From an uncultured Bacteroidales bacterium (lineage in GTDB: Bacteria > Bacteroidota > Bacteroidia > Bacteroidales > Paludibacteraceae): DNA of 64,000 nt. The DNA lies in NCBI GenBank assembly GCA_900317745.1, contig ONHW01000002.1:186001-250000 (forward strand), read 5' to 3'. Positions 58,201 to 64,000 of the stretch are shown in pieces. Each line of letters starts with the position of its first letter. Positions within the stretch are counted from its first letter, which is position 1. Under the pieces are notes generated by a model that worked only from the letters and a program-made list of their open reading frames with translations, had not been told where the DNA came from and made no database searches. A program made the translations under genes and the position numbers.

Positions 58201-59401
58201 AATTACCGAACGAGTATTGGTTGGCTATCGTAAAAATATTACGCCCAGATGCCAATATGAACCTGATTTGCTCCGAATTCTGAAAGATGATGAACGAAAA
58301 GAAAAACTTGTAAAACGTTTAAAGAAATACTCCTATTGGGGAATCGAAAATATGGAACCAAACAAATTTGAATTCAAAGCCGTTGTCGGCAATCCTCCGT
58401 ATCAATTAACAGGAGGATCCGGTGGTAACAATGATGCGCCAATATTTCAGCATTTTAGCATGTTAGCGCACAATGTAACATCTAATTATGTGTCCATCAT
58501 TGAGCCAGCTCGATGGTTCGCCGCAGGTAGAGAAAATCTCCTCGGAGACTACAGGCAATTCATGTTAAATTGTGGCGAAATCAAACGTATAAAGACTTTT
58601 GCTGATGGAAAAAGCGTATTCCCACGTGTAGAAATCAAAGGTGGCATTTGTTACTATCTTGCAGATAAACTACATGATGGACCGTGTGAATATACTCTCG
58701 TTCAAGGAGATAAAACTACTACAACGGAAATGAATCTTTCCAATTTTGATGTTCTTATCCGTGAACCTAAATTAGTGAATATCATACAGAAGGTCAAAAT
58801 AAAGGCAATGGAAGAGAAACATAAATTTGTTGATTCTCTTATTTCAAACGATACACCATTTGGAATTCCTTCTAATCCAAGAACAAGCACGAAAACACCG
58901 TTTAATGTATATGAAATGTCAAAGCCTGCTCATGATGTATTATTATTTCATATTGAAAATCAAAAGAGACGTGTGGAATATGCTGCAATAGCAGATCTCC
59001 ATAAAAACGTCCAAGATATTGACCGTCCAAAAGTATTTATTCCTGGAGCTGGTGGAGGAGGAAACGATCCGTATGTTTTAGGTAAACCGGAAGTCGCACC
59101 TGCGCACTCTGTTTGCTCTCAATCTTATTTGTATGCTGCATTTGATACCGATGAAGAGGCAGAGGCTTTTTGCAAATACATCAAGACAAGATTCCTGCGA
59201 ATTTTGGTATCCGCAATGAAGATAACTCAATCTGCTCCTCAACGAGTTTATAAATTCGTTCCTCTCCAAGATTTCACATCCCATAGCGACATAGATTGGA
59301 GCAAGTCTATTCCGGAGATTGACCAGCAACTTTACCGCAAATACAATCTCTCACCCGATGAAACAGCCTTCATCGAAAAGATGATAAAACCAATGGAATA
59401 A
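55244..59401 (+). CDS. Large restriction-modification protein: GIY-YIG-like + SF2 helicase + N6-adenine methyltransferase
   Basis: 1385 aa. Residues about 10-110 (IIYVYSV...GLLKIGKAEV) resemble a T5orf172/GIY-YIG nuclease domain. An SF2 translocase follows: MRFGKT (Walker A, to Thr184), DEAH (295-298), MLYLSGTPYN, and a motif VI-like YMQTIFRVQSP. From about 870 a methyltransferase appears: TPWRV (879-883, motif X-like), LLEINSKSGVYPL (from 928, motif I), VVGNPPY (NPPY 1050-1053, catalytic). The C-terminal ~250 residues (MKITQSAPQRVYKFVPLQDF) resemble a target-recognition region. It is therefore a candidate single-chain restriction-modification enzyme that translocates, cuts and methylates DNA, working with the small upstream subunit. 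The linker near 745-770 is low-complexity Thr/Lys-rich. Confidence 0.8.
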   Translation: MAVTTATRKYNIIYVYSVPYEDHKGLLKIGKAEVDVEEDYYPSPNDEPMKKAAEKRISEQLGTGGFKHTLEYTEVAHYRDDNGKGKAFDDHAVHDVLKHSGYSNHDFGEDISGGEWFPVSLETAVLAIQAVKEERQSLTSPMHSIPEDEIHFREEQEDAIERTITHFGFGDKMLWNAKMRFGKTLCALEVVRKMDSKRTLILTHRPAVRDGWFEDFEKIKFEHYQRGCKPRSDGSIPEGGLGQSFESMEKDLLQNGTHYIYFMSIQDLRGSKETGGKFDKNAAIFSANWDLVILDEAHEGTQTKLGKAVITALQKRKPKMLYLSGTPYNILDQFSGSEIYTWDYVKEQQAKEEWPSKHPGVPNPYEGLPRMNIHTYSMGSSFESYKHADNDYFDFREFFRVWTGDANTDNGEMPTDAKIGDFVHKEDVRAFLDLLTKDDPDSNYPFANELFRGYFQHSFWVVPGVKAAAALTSMLEEHPIFGHNNFKIVNVAGDGGKLAASDLESEQNEETLEEMEKSEAEIKAALAKVKDAIAHNKRTITISCGRLTTGVTVPEWTAVLMLAGSYNSKAAIYMQTIFRVQSPAKDGTIKHECYAFDFAPDRTVTVVNDYLNVARKLEEEKSGQEAQKKEKGHHGDAHGRYTDSFLHFCPIISFDGSETKPLETVSFMTKVNRAIADQIYHKGFNDHRLFKRFDDVTMSELEFLSGVEKLFGSAAKSTMSNEGKVTVNDSGLTGENAPRESGDTTKPTDTTNKKPKDKKQSSYKESLKRYQELMGAVAKRFPLLLFGAVDTLDKEHWSLQQFVANMEKDDWEQFMPRGYTQDKFLEMQHLFNNDFFITSTQLLLEDTHEADTLPVSERVSKMAHILQRFHYPDKETVLTPWRVVNLHMTETIGGYSFYKDDKFLKESFAPQLIEQDITREVFGKESKLLEINSKSGVYPLWLAYTLFRFRCEEHGDNLTHEQEQTIWDRVVQEQLFVLCKTEMAQRITERVLVGYRKNITPRCQYEPDLLRILKDDERKEKLVKRLKKYSYWGIENMEPNKFEFKAVVGNPPYQLTGGSGGNNDAPIFQHFSMLAHNVTSNYVSIIEPARWFAAGRENLLGDYRQFMLNCGEIKRIKTFADGKSVFPRVEIKGGICYYLADKLHDGPCEYTLVQGDKTTTTEMNLSNFDVLIREPKLVNIIQKVKIKAMEEKHKFVDSLISNDTPFGIPSNPRTSTKTPFNVYEMSKPAHDVLLFHIENQKRRVEYAAIADLHKNVQDIDRPKVFIPGAGGGGNDPYVLGKPEVAPAHSVCSQSYLYAAFDTDEEAEAFCKYIKTRFLRILVSAMKITQSAPQRVYKFVPLQDFTSHSDIDWSKSIPEIDQQLYRKYNLSPDETAFIEKMIKPME

Positions 59402-59430
59402 ACATGTGATTACAAGCATACCCATGTAAC

Positions 59431-59473
59431 TGCACTTTTTGCACTTTCGTGCATCCAAAGTGCAGAAAGTGCA
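59431..59473 (+). terminator. 17-bp imperfect hairpin of gcacttt words
   Basis: TGCACTTT-T-TGCACTTT (59431-59447) folds on AAAGTGCA-G-AAAGTGCA (59457-59473) with a 9-nt loop; the single mismatch is a T/G wobble. It lies 30 bp after the operon stop and lacks a T-run, so it may end or protect the transcript. Confidence 0.55.
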
Positions 59474-59534
59474 AATAGTGCAATGTCATTGTGTCTTGTC
59501 CTGAAAAAAAGACAGTTTCTTTTTAGTGAACCTT

Positions 59535-59640
59535 GGTCTATTCAATTGTTGTTAATTGTAAAAATAGTCTCATGCAATTGGTTTGATAATTGTCGAAAAT
59601 TGTTGACTTAAATACCCTCTCGCATGAATTGAAATAGACC
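59535..59640. repeat. Spaced inverted repeat
   Basis: GGTCTATTCAATT (59535-59547) and AATTGAAATAGACC (59627-59640) are inverted copies with one extra base, 79 bp apart. An adjacent perfect hairpin GATATAAC / GTTATATC covers 59641-59663. Confidence 0.5.
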
Positions 59641-59703
59641 GATATAACTTATTCTGTTATATCCTCCATCCTATAAGCCGACCGAATGCAAATATTTATC
59701 CGC

Positions 59704-59785
59704 ATTTTGGTGCAAATTTGCACTAAATTGCGGTTAAATGCAACGTCTATTCGTATTTTGGTGCAAATTTGCACTAAATTGCGGT
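59704..59785. repeat. 31-bp direct repeat containing a 14-bp palindrome
   Basis: Two identical 31-bp copies (59704-59734 and 59755-59785), 51 bp apart, each with the perfect palindrome GTGCAAATTTGCAC followed by taaattgcggt. A protein-binding operator pair is possible. Confidence 0.8.
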
Positions 59786-60059
59786 GTAACTGCATCGGAT
59801 TTCCCTACTAATTTGGTCAGATCATTTTTGCAGATGTCTTTTCGGCGTATGTTAAATCTTATAATACTTCTAATTTTAACCCGAGACGTGTGTGAGAGGA
59901 AGGCAAGAGCAAGGCAAAAGCGAATTGAAAGCAAGTTAACCCGAGACTTATTTGCTTTTTGACTACCATTTTTGGCCGAAAAACACCAACTTTATGCAAG
60001 CATAGTCTGCCGCTATGCTACTAAAAAAACACGTCCGTGCACATTTTTCTTCGGGAAAG

Positions 60060-60091
60060 TTTGCAAATGTGCATTTTTTTTTGTAACTTTG
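60060..60091 (+). promoter_or_regulatory. Promoter of the DUF3791/DUF3990 operon
   Basis: TTTG (60060-60063), 20-bp spacer, TAACTTTG (60084-60091), 20 bp before ATG 60112. Confidence 0.75.
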
Positions 60092-60111
60092 CAGCCAAAA
60101 GTTGCAAAGAC

Positions 60112-60327
60112 ATGCCTCCACGGACAAATGACATATCTCTGTTTCTTGCTTTTTGCATCGAGCAATACAAGCAACGACACCACATGAGTGGTGAACAGGC
60201 TATGCAAGAGCTTGATCAATACGGCGTGTTGGAATATTTAGAAGAATGTTACGCCCCTTTGCACACACAAAGCGCGCAGTGGATAATGGAGGATATTGAC
60301 GAATTTATCGAAAAACGGAAACAATGA
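60112..60327 (+). CDS. DUF3791-like small protein (candidate antitoxin)
   Basis: 71 aa from ATG 60112, which sits 20 bp after the promoter; a longer frame from 60037 would cross it. The sequence FLAFCIEQYKQRHHMSGEQAMQELDQYGVLEYLEECY matches the DUF3791 type: a small helical protein regularly encoded just before DUF3990. Its TGA overlaps the next ATG (ATGA). Function as the neutralising partner of the DUF3990 protein is inferred from gene order. Confidence 0.75.
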   Translation: MPPRTNDISLFLAFCIEQYKQRHHMSGEQAMQELDQYGVLEYLEECYAPLHTQSAQWIMEDIDEFIEKRKQ

Positions 60328-60809
60328 GAGTCTATCACGGCAGTTTAGAGTGTGTTCCTTCGCCCGAAATACGGCAGGCTACCCGTACTCTTGATTACGG
60401 AACCGGCTTTTACACCACCACTTCAGCCCAACAAGCTGAAGAATGGGTGCGCAAACGCATGAAAGACACTTTCGCGCGCAAAGGCTTTGTTAACGAATAT
60501 GAGTTAGACTTGGAAACTCTCAAGCAGTTCCATTGCATCTTCTTTGAGTCGCCCACCGACGAATGGATAGATTTTGTGATGAGCAACCGTTTGGATCGCA
60601 ATTTTGTTCATAACTACGATGTAGTATACGGACCGGTTGCCAATGACCGCGTTTATACTTGTTTCACTTTGTATGAAGGAGGAGTGATGAGCAAGCAAAA
60701 TTTACTTGCTGAATTACGAACTTACGATTTGGTGGATCAATATCTATTTCATACAGAACAGGCACTTAAAGCCTTAAGGTTTGTTAAGGCAAAGGAAATA
60801 CTACTATGA
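60324..60809 (+). CDS. DUF3990 protein, candidate ADP-ribosyltransferase-fold toxin
   Basis: 161 aa. The N-terminus VYHGSLECVPSP...LDYGTGFYTTTSAQQAEEW has the H/G...GxGFYxT layout of DUF3990, which belongs to the ADP-ribosyltransferase superfamily. It is flanked by two small genes with 4-bp ATGA overlaps on both sides, typical of toxin-antitoxin operons. Catalytic activity and target are unknown; DarT-like or protein-modifying activity is possible. Confidence 0.75.
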   Translation: MRVYHGSLECVPSPEIRQATRTLDYGTGFYTTTSAQQAEEWVRKRMKDTFARKGFVNEYELDLETLKQFHCIFFESPTDEWIDFVMSNRLDRNFVHNYDVVYGPVANDRVYTCFTLYEGGVMSKQNLLAELRTYDLVDQYLFHTEQALKALRFVKAKEILL

Positions 60810-61009
60810 GCGAAATTACACAAAATAACTTATATCTGATCTTGCCGTTCAAGGTAAGCCGAGTGGCAGATATGTTGTGTGCTGATGAGCATATCAGTAC
60901 GATTGAAGCAATACGTCGTATCTATACTTCTGCGATGTACAAGCAACTGGAACAAGAACATACTAAACGCTGGCACGAAGGACCGGTATCTTTGTATCAA
61001 ACGTTATGA
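60806..61009 (+). CDS. Small DUF3791-like protein, third gene of the toxin-antitoxin-like operon
   Basis: 67 aa. LILPFKVSRVADMLCADEHISTIEAIRRIYTSAMYKQLEQE is helical and resembles proteins found beside DUF3990 genes (a DUF3791-type or related partner). It overlaps the DUF3990 stop by 4 bp. Its presence makes this a three-gene module; whether it or the first gene is the antitoxin cannot be told from sequence. Confidence 0.65.
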   Translation: MSEITQNNLYLILPFKVSRVADMLCADEHISTIEAIRRIYTSAMYKQLEQEHTKRWHEGPVSLYQTL

Positions 61010-61260
61010 CACTCCGTCCCCTCCGTGACGTTAAAATTGAGGTGTCTCCATTTACTAACCCTGTACGACTAAATTGGGTTACCTTACACAATCGTAGAGA
61101 TAACAGCAGGATAACAGTAGCGTCCGTTTACGTGTCGTTATCGACTCGTTATCGACTCGTTATCGTGTTTGGGTGCTGAATGATGGCTAAAGAGATTTGA
61201 GCTCAGTGAATATTTCAAGCGTTTGAAATTTGTGGTCGGGGAACATTTTTGCAAAAATTA
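61010..61260. other. Gene-free gap after the toxin-antitoxin-like operon
   Basis: No gene seen. It contains the 11-bp periodic array 61088-61175 and then the promoter of the Pmp3-family gene. Confidence 0.5.
61088..61175. repeat. 11-bp periodic repeat array
   Basis: Eight 11-mers in phase: acaatcgtaga, gataacagcag, gataacagtag, cgtccgtttac, gtgtcgttatc, gactcgttatc (twice), gtgtttgggtg. It lies at the junction between the accessory island and the core genes. Confidence 0.8.
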
Positions 61261-61292
61261 TTTGCATAATTCAGAATTTTTTTGTAACTTTG
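61261..61292 (+). promoter_or_regulatory. Promoter of the Pmp3-family gene
   Basis: TTTG (61261-61264), 20-bp spacer, TAACTTTG (61285-61292). Confidence 0.75.
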
Positions 61293-61320
61293 CAGTTGAA
61301 TTGTAGAAAATCCAATCGCT

Positions 61321-61479
61321 ATGTCCTGTTTACGTGTACTATTGGCAATTATTTTTCCTCCGCTGGCGGTGTACGACCGTGGCTGCGGCTCGATGCTGAT
61401 CGTGTTTCTTCTCACCTGCCTCGGATGGGTGCCCGGAGTGATTGGAGCGCTGATCATACTTAATAAAAATGAAAATTGA
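61321..61479 (+). CDS. Pmp3/YqaE (UPF0057) family membrane mini-protein
   Basis: 52 aa from ATG 61321. The sequence LRVLLAIIFPPLAVYDRG and CLGWVPGVIGALIIL contains both membrane segments and the FPPLAVY and GWxPGxIHA-type motifs of Pmp3, a two-helix stress-induced membrane protein family. The last residues (NKNEN, then stop) are encoded by a gaaaatt word repeat (61467-61490) that runs past the stop, so the natural C-terminus may have been changed by repeat insertion. It is shorter than 60 codons and easily missed. Upstream of the aquaporin gene by 41 bp; both may be co-transcribed. Confidence 0.85.
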   Translation: MSCLRVLLAIIFPPLAVYDRGCGSMLIVFLLTCLGWVPGVIGALIILNKNEN

Positions 61480-61490
61480 AAATTGAAAGG
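61467..61490. repeat. gaaaatt word repeat at the Pmp3-family stop
   Basis: aaaatgaaaattgaaaattg: three 7-8 bp copies covering the last codons and stop of the mini-protein. Confidence 0.7.
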
Positions 61491-61520
61491 ATAAACTAAC
61501 CAAATAAAATCAACAACATT

Positions 61521-62231
61521 ATGAAGTTATGCAACAAATTCGCTGCTGAGTTCTTCGGAACAGCAGTATTGGTATTGGGCGGTTGCGGAACCGCACTATT
61601 CGGTCATGTAGGTTTTCTGGGCGTAGCCCTCGCCTTCGGTCTGACGATCGTAGCCGCTGCTTACGGTATCGGTCATATCAGCGGTGCTCACCTGAATCCC
61701 GCTGTAAGTTTCGGCGTATGGGTTAACGGTCGTATGAGCTGGCAGGAGATGCTGTGCTACTGGTGCGCACAGATCCTGGGTGCCATAGCCGCTGCCGCTA
61801 TCCTGTTCGGTATAGCCAAGTCGGCACACATGACCATCGGCACGTTTGCCGCCAACGGTTACGGTGAGTTCTTCAGCGGTGCTGACGTAGCTGCCGGTTA
61901 CCTGCAGACGAACGTATGGGGTGCTTTTGCCACCGAGGCTGTGCTGACGTTTGTCTTCCTGATGGTTATTCTGGGTGTGACGGACAGCAGGCACACCAAC
62001 GGTGCCTTCGGCGGATTGGCTATCGGCTTGACACTGACGCTGATTCACCTGATCTCTATCCCCTTGACGAACACGTCGGTTAACCCGGCTCGTTCGATCT
62101 CGCAGGCAATATTCTCGGAGAACGCCCTGGCTCTGCCGCAACTGTGGTTGTTCATCGTTGCTCCGCTGGTAGGTGCAGCATTGGCTGGCTTGTGCTACAA
62201 GTGCATCGCTTGCGACGGCAAGAAGTGCTAA
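61521..62231 (+). CDS. aqpZ: Aquaporin (AqpZ type)
   Basis: 236 aa with six membrane segments and the two NPA boxes, AHLNPAVSFG and TSVNPARSIS. Bulky residues near the second box and the overall length favour a water-selective AqpZ over a glycerol facilitator. It starts 41 bp after the Pmp3-family gene; both relate to osmotic or membrane stress by inference. The tail CYKCIACDGKKC carries four cysteines, an unusual ending. Confidence 0.93.
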   Translation: MKLCNKFAAEFFGTAVLVLGGCGTALFGHVGFLGVALAFGLTIVAAAYGIGHISGAHLNPAVSFGVWVNGRMSWQEMLCYWCAQILGAIAAAAILFGIAKSAHMTIGTFAANGYGEFFSGADVAAGYLQTNVWGAFATEAVLTFVFLMVILGVTDSRHTNGAFGGLAIGLTLTLIHLISIPLTNTSVNPARSISQAIFSENALALPQLWLFIVAPLVGAALAGLCYKCIACDGKKC

Positions 62232-62246
62232 TCGGCTCCTGAACGT

Positions 62247-63104
62247 ATGATACGCGTAGCGATAGTAGGTTACGGCAATATAGGTCGTGCTGCCGAGCAA
62301 GCTGTGAAGGCAGCCCCTGATATGGAGCTGGCGGGCATCTACCACCACAACGATTGTCTGGACTGCATGACAGCCGATGTGGCACTGGTGTGCACACCCA
62401 CACGCGAGGTGCAGACGTTTGCCACCGTGCTGGCAGCGCGGGGTATATGTACGGTTGACAGCTTTGATATCCACGGCCGTATATGGGACTTGCGCAGTGC
62501 GATGGATACGGTGTGCAAAGCAAGCAAGACCGTAAGCGTGATAGCCGCCGGTTGGGATCCGGGTAGCGACAGTATGGTTCGTGCCCTGCTGATGGCATTG
62601 GCGCCCAAGGGACTGACCTACACCAACTTCGGTCCCGGACGCAGCATGGGGCACACCGTAGCCGCCAAAGCTATACCCGGCGTAAAGAACGCGCTGAGTA
62701 TGACAATCCCGTTGGGCACAGGTATTCACCGCCGGATGGTATATATCGAGCTGGAGAACGGTGCCGACTTCCGTACCGTGGAGGCCGCTATCCTCGCCGA
62801 TGATTATTTTGCACACGACGAGACGCATGTTATTGCCGTTGACAGCATCGATGCGCTGAACAACGTGGCGCATGGCGTTAACCTTGTTCGCAACGGCGTA
62901 TCGGGCGAGACGCACAACCAGCGGTTTGAGTTCAACATGGCGATCAACAATCCTGCGCTGACAGGTCAGGTGATAGTGAGTTGCGCGCGTGCCGCCGTAC
63001 GGCTCAGGCAACGCGGCGACTATGGCGCAAAAACGATGATCGAAATAGCGCCTATTGATCTGCTGCCCGGTACGACAGAGAGCCTGGTGAAAGCATTGGT
63101 GTGA
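62247..63104 (+). CDS. ddh: meso-Diaminopimelate dehydrogenase
   Basis: 285 aa. The NADP-binding start is IRVAIVGYGNIGRAAEQAV; family signatures CTPTREV, TVDSFDIHG, AAGWDPGSDS and TNFGPGRSMGHTVAAKAIPGV follow. The enzyme makes meso-DAP in one reductive amination step for lysine and peptidoglycan. It starts 15 bp after the aquaporin gene and ends before a strong terminator. Confidence 0.94.
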   Translation: MIRVAIVGYGNIGRAAEQAVKAAPDMELAGIYHHNDCLDCMTADVALVCTPTREVQTFATVLAARGICTVDSFDIHGRIWDLRSAMDTVCKASKTVSVIAAGWDPGSDSMVRALLMALAPKGLTYTNFGPGRSMGHTVAAKAIPGVKNALSMTIPLGTGIHRRMVYIELENGADFRTVEAAILADDYFAHDETHVIAVDSIDALNNVAHGVNLVRNGVSGETHNQRFEFNMAINNPALTGQVIVSCARAAVRLRQRGDYGAKTMIEIAPIDLLPGTTESLVKALV

Positions 63105-63113
63105 GTTATGAAA

Positions 63114-63151
63114 AATCAACGCTCGGAGTGATGTCCGAGCGTTGATTTTTT
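63114..63151 (+). terminator. Terminator after ddh
   Basis: AATCAACGCTCGGA (63114-63127), loop gtgatg, TCCGAGCGTTGATT (63134-63147), then TTTT. Confidence 0.92.
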
Positions 63152-63184
<33 letters not shown>

Positions 63185-63237
63185 TTATCTCGGCAAGCCT
63201 CGAACGATCGGCTAAAGCCGTATGGAGTGTTGAGGGG

Positions 63238-64000
63238 TTACCAGTCGAGGTCGTAGGAGACCACTATATAATGACCGAAGCCACGGGCATTGGTGAGTTC
63301 GATCAGTTGCTTGCTTTTGGTGATGTTGATGTCACGCGAATAGTCGTACGTAAACCGGTAGGCTATTCCCAACGAATTGCACTTGTCCACGCGCCAACGG
63401 AGTCCTGCCTGTGCACGCACGGAGCACAGATACTGTCCGAACGATTTGCCGGCATAGGCGGTGGCATTGCCGTCCTTATCCACACCGGCGTAGGTATTCA
63501 GGTACTTCACGGGCTGGTTGAGCGTGTTCCACAGCTCGACATACGCATACGCCTTCAGCGGCCTGCCGGGAACGCTGTACTGCGCCTGCAGTTTGTGGCG
63601 CAGAGTAAGTGTGGTCTGCGGCTGTTCGTGCGGGTTGATGGAGTCGGTGCGGATATTCGCATCAAGTTTCTCGCGCAGAGAGAACTTCCACTCATCCATC
63701 GCATAGTGTCCTGATACATACACAGCGATTCTGTGCCGGAGAAACTCGTTGGCGGGGTTAGCCGTGCCGTCGGAGGCAGTGAACTTGTTGCCGTGCACCT
63801 TCAGCGTATAGTCGGCACCTATGCGCAGGTAGGGAATTGGGGTGTACGACAGTCCGACGGTAGTATATGACCTGCGGAAGTAGGGCTTGAGCACCTCGGT
63901 GTTGTCAGCGAGTTGCGAGTAGGTAGATTCCTGCAGGCGCGAGAAGATCTCTTCACTCAGATAGAGGTTGATACTCTGGTCGCGGATCTTAAAGTGCTTG
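63238..64000 (-). CDS. DUF2490 family protein, 5' partial (runs off the window)
   Basis: The minus-strand frame is open from the window edge (64000) to the stop at 63238, about 254 codons. The segment FRRSYTTVGLSYTPIPYLRIGADYTLKV, then amphipathic strands to the terminal GFGHYIVVSYDLDW, match the DUF2490 family of outer-membrane-like beta proteins. Any signal peptide lies beyond the window. An internal GTG at 63894 is not the start because the frame continues upstream without stop. Confidence 0.8.
   Translation of the reverse strand, partial: KHFKIRDQSINLYLSEEIFSRLQESTYSQLADNTEVLKPYFRRSYTTVGLSYTPIPYLRIGADYTLKVHGNKFTASDGTANPANEFLRHRIAVYVSGHYAMDEWKFSLREKLDANIRTDSINPHEQPQTTLTLRHKLQAQYSVPGRPLKAYAYVELWNTLNQPVKYLNTYAGVDKDGNATAYAGKSFGQYLCSVRAQAGLRWRVDKCNSLGIAYRFTYDYSRDINITKSKQLIELTNARGFGHYIVVSYDLDW

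Larger units (their letters stand above)
59402..60059. other. Repeat-rich gene-free stretch downstream of the restriction-modification operon
   Basis: About 660 bp with no supported gene; short ORFs here follow the repeats. It contains the 17-bp hairpin, the inverted repeat pair, a small hairpin and a palindromic direct repeat (listed separately), plus an 11-bp-like periodic stretch at 59895-59949 (agaggaaggca, agagcaaggca, aaagcgaattg, aaagcaagtta, acccgagactt). Confidence 0.5.

Noticed and set aside
54043-59401. Idea that one methyltransferase is split, with motif I in the small protein and NPPY in the large one
   Set aside because: The large protein carries its own motif I-like LLEINSKSGVYPL (from residue 928) upstream of NPPY, so it looks complete by itself.
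59738-59962. A 74-codon ORF in the repeat region
   Set aside because: Its start is created by the 31-bp repeats, its 3' part by an 11-bp-like periodic stretch; no promoter or family feature supports it.
61596-63119. A 507-codon open frame on the minus strand across aqpZ and ddh
   Set aside because: It is antisense to two clear enzymes, lacks any family feature and has His/Arg/Gln-rich composition typical of a shadow frame.

Overview
The window looks like a chromosomal segment of a Bacteroidales bacterium (phylum Bacteroidota). Promoters have the TTTG / TAnnTTTG form with a near-constant 20-bp spacer. Secreted proteins carry type IX secretion (T9SS) style C-termini. DUF2723, DUF5606, DUF2490 and TonB-dependent receptors with CarboxypepD_reg-like N-domains are present, as is meso-DAP dehydrogenase. 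No rRNA, CRISPR array, transposase or prophage gene was recognised. The species cannot be named from the sequence alone.

Layout. 1-197: start of trigger factor (minus). 515-20970: a tight plus-strand run of six genes for the cell surface: an outer-membrane barrel, two ~1000-aa paralogous secreted proteins, a 2907-aa protein of alternating jelly-roll and FN3 modules with a T9SS sorting domain, a C10 (streptopain-type) protease, and an OmpA-family protein whose N-terminal barrel resembles the first gene. 21523-24729: DUF2723 membrane protein (minus). 24855-32112: metal-uptake cluster (shortened FeoB, Cys-rich mini-protein, Cys/His-rich lipoprotein, two TonB-dependent receptors). 32247-39778: minus-strand genes for a secreted protein, Maf, a UbiA-family prenyltransferase, a GH13 enzyme, AckA and Pta. 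40143-51957: housekeeping genes (LysM-like envelope protein, tRNA-CAT, zinc-ribbon protein, Nif3, DUF5606, SmpB, FolE, SPOR protein, GpmI, RsfS, FtsH, CysE, CysK).

52108-61009 is an accessory, more AT-rich island: an AAA/DUF4143 ATPase bracketed by a ~100-bp duplicated promoter region, a strongly structured 6S-like RNA with its own terminator, a two-gene restriction-modification-like operon (a methyltransferase-like subunit without a visible NPPY, plus a 1385-aa GIY-YIG-like/helicase/methyltransferase protein), a repeat-rich stretch, and a three-gene DUF3791/DUF3990 toxin-antitoxin-like operon. 61321-63104 holds a Pmp3-family mini-protein, an aquaporin and DAP dehydrogenase. The window ends in a partial DUF2490 gene.

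Two non-coding layers run across the window. One is a dispersed family of tandem arrays with an exact 11-bp period (4720, 34043, 39848, 45840, 61088). The other is a set of 7/8-bp word repeats found between genes and also inside several reading frames (DUF2723, TonB receptor, Maf, DUF5606, C10 protease), where they add short hydrophilic stretches. These layers, the 6S-like RNA and the restriction-modification-like island are the parts that known gene annotation explains least.
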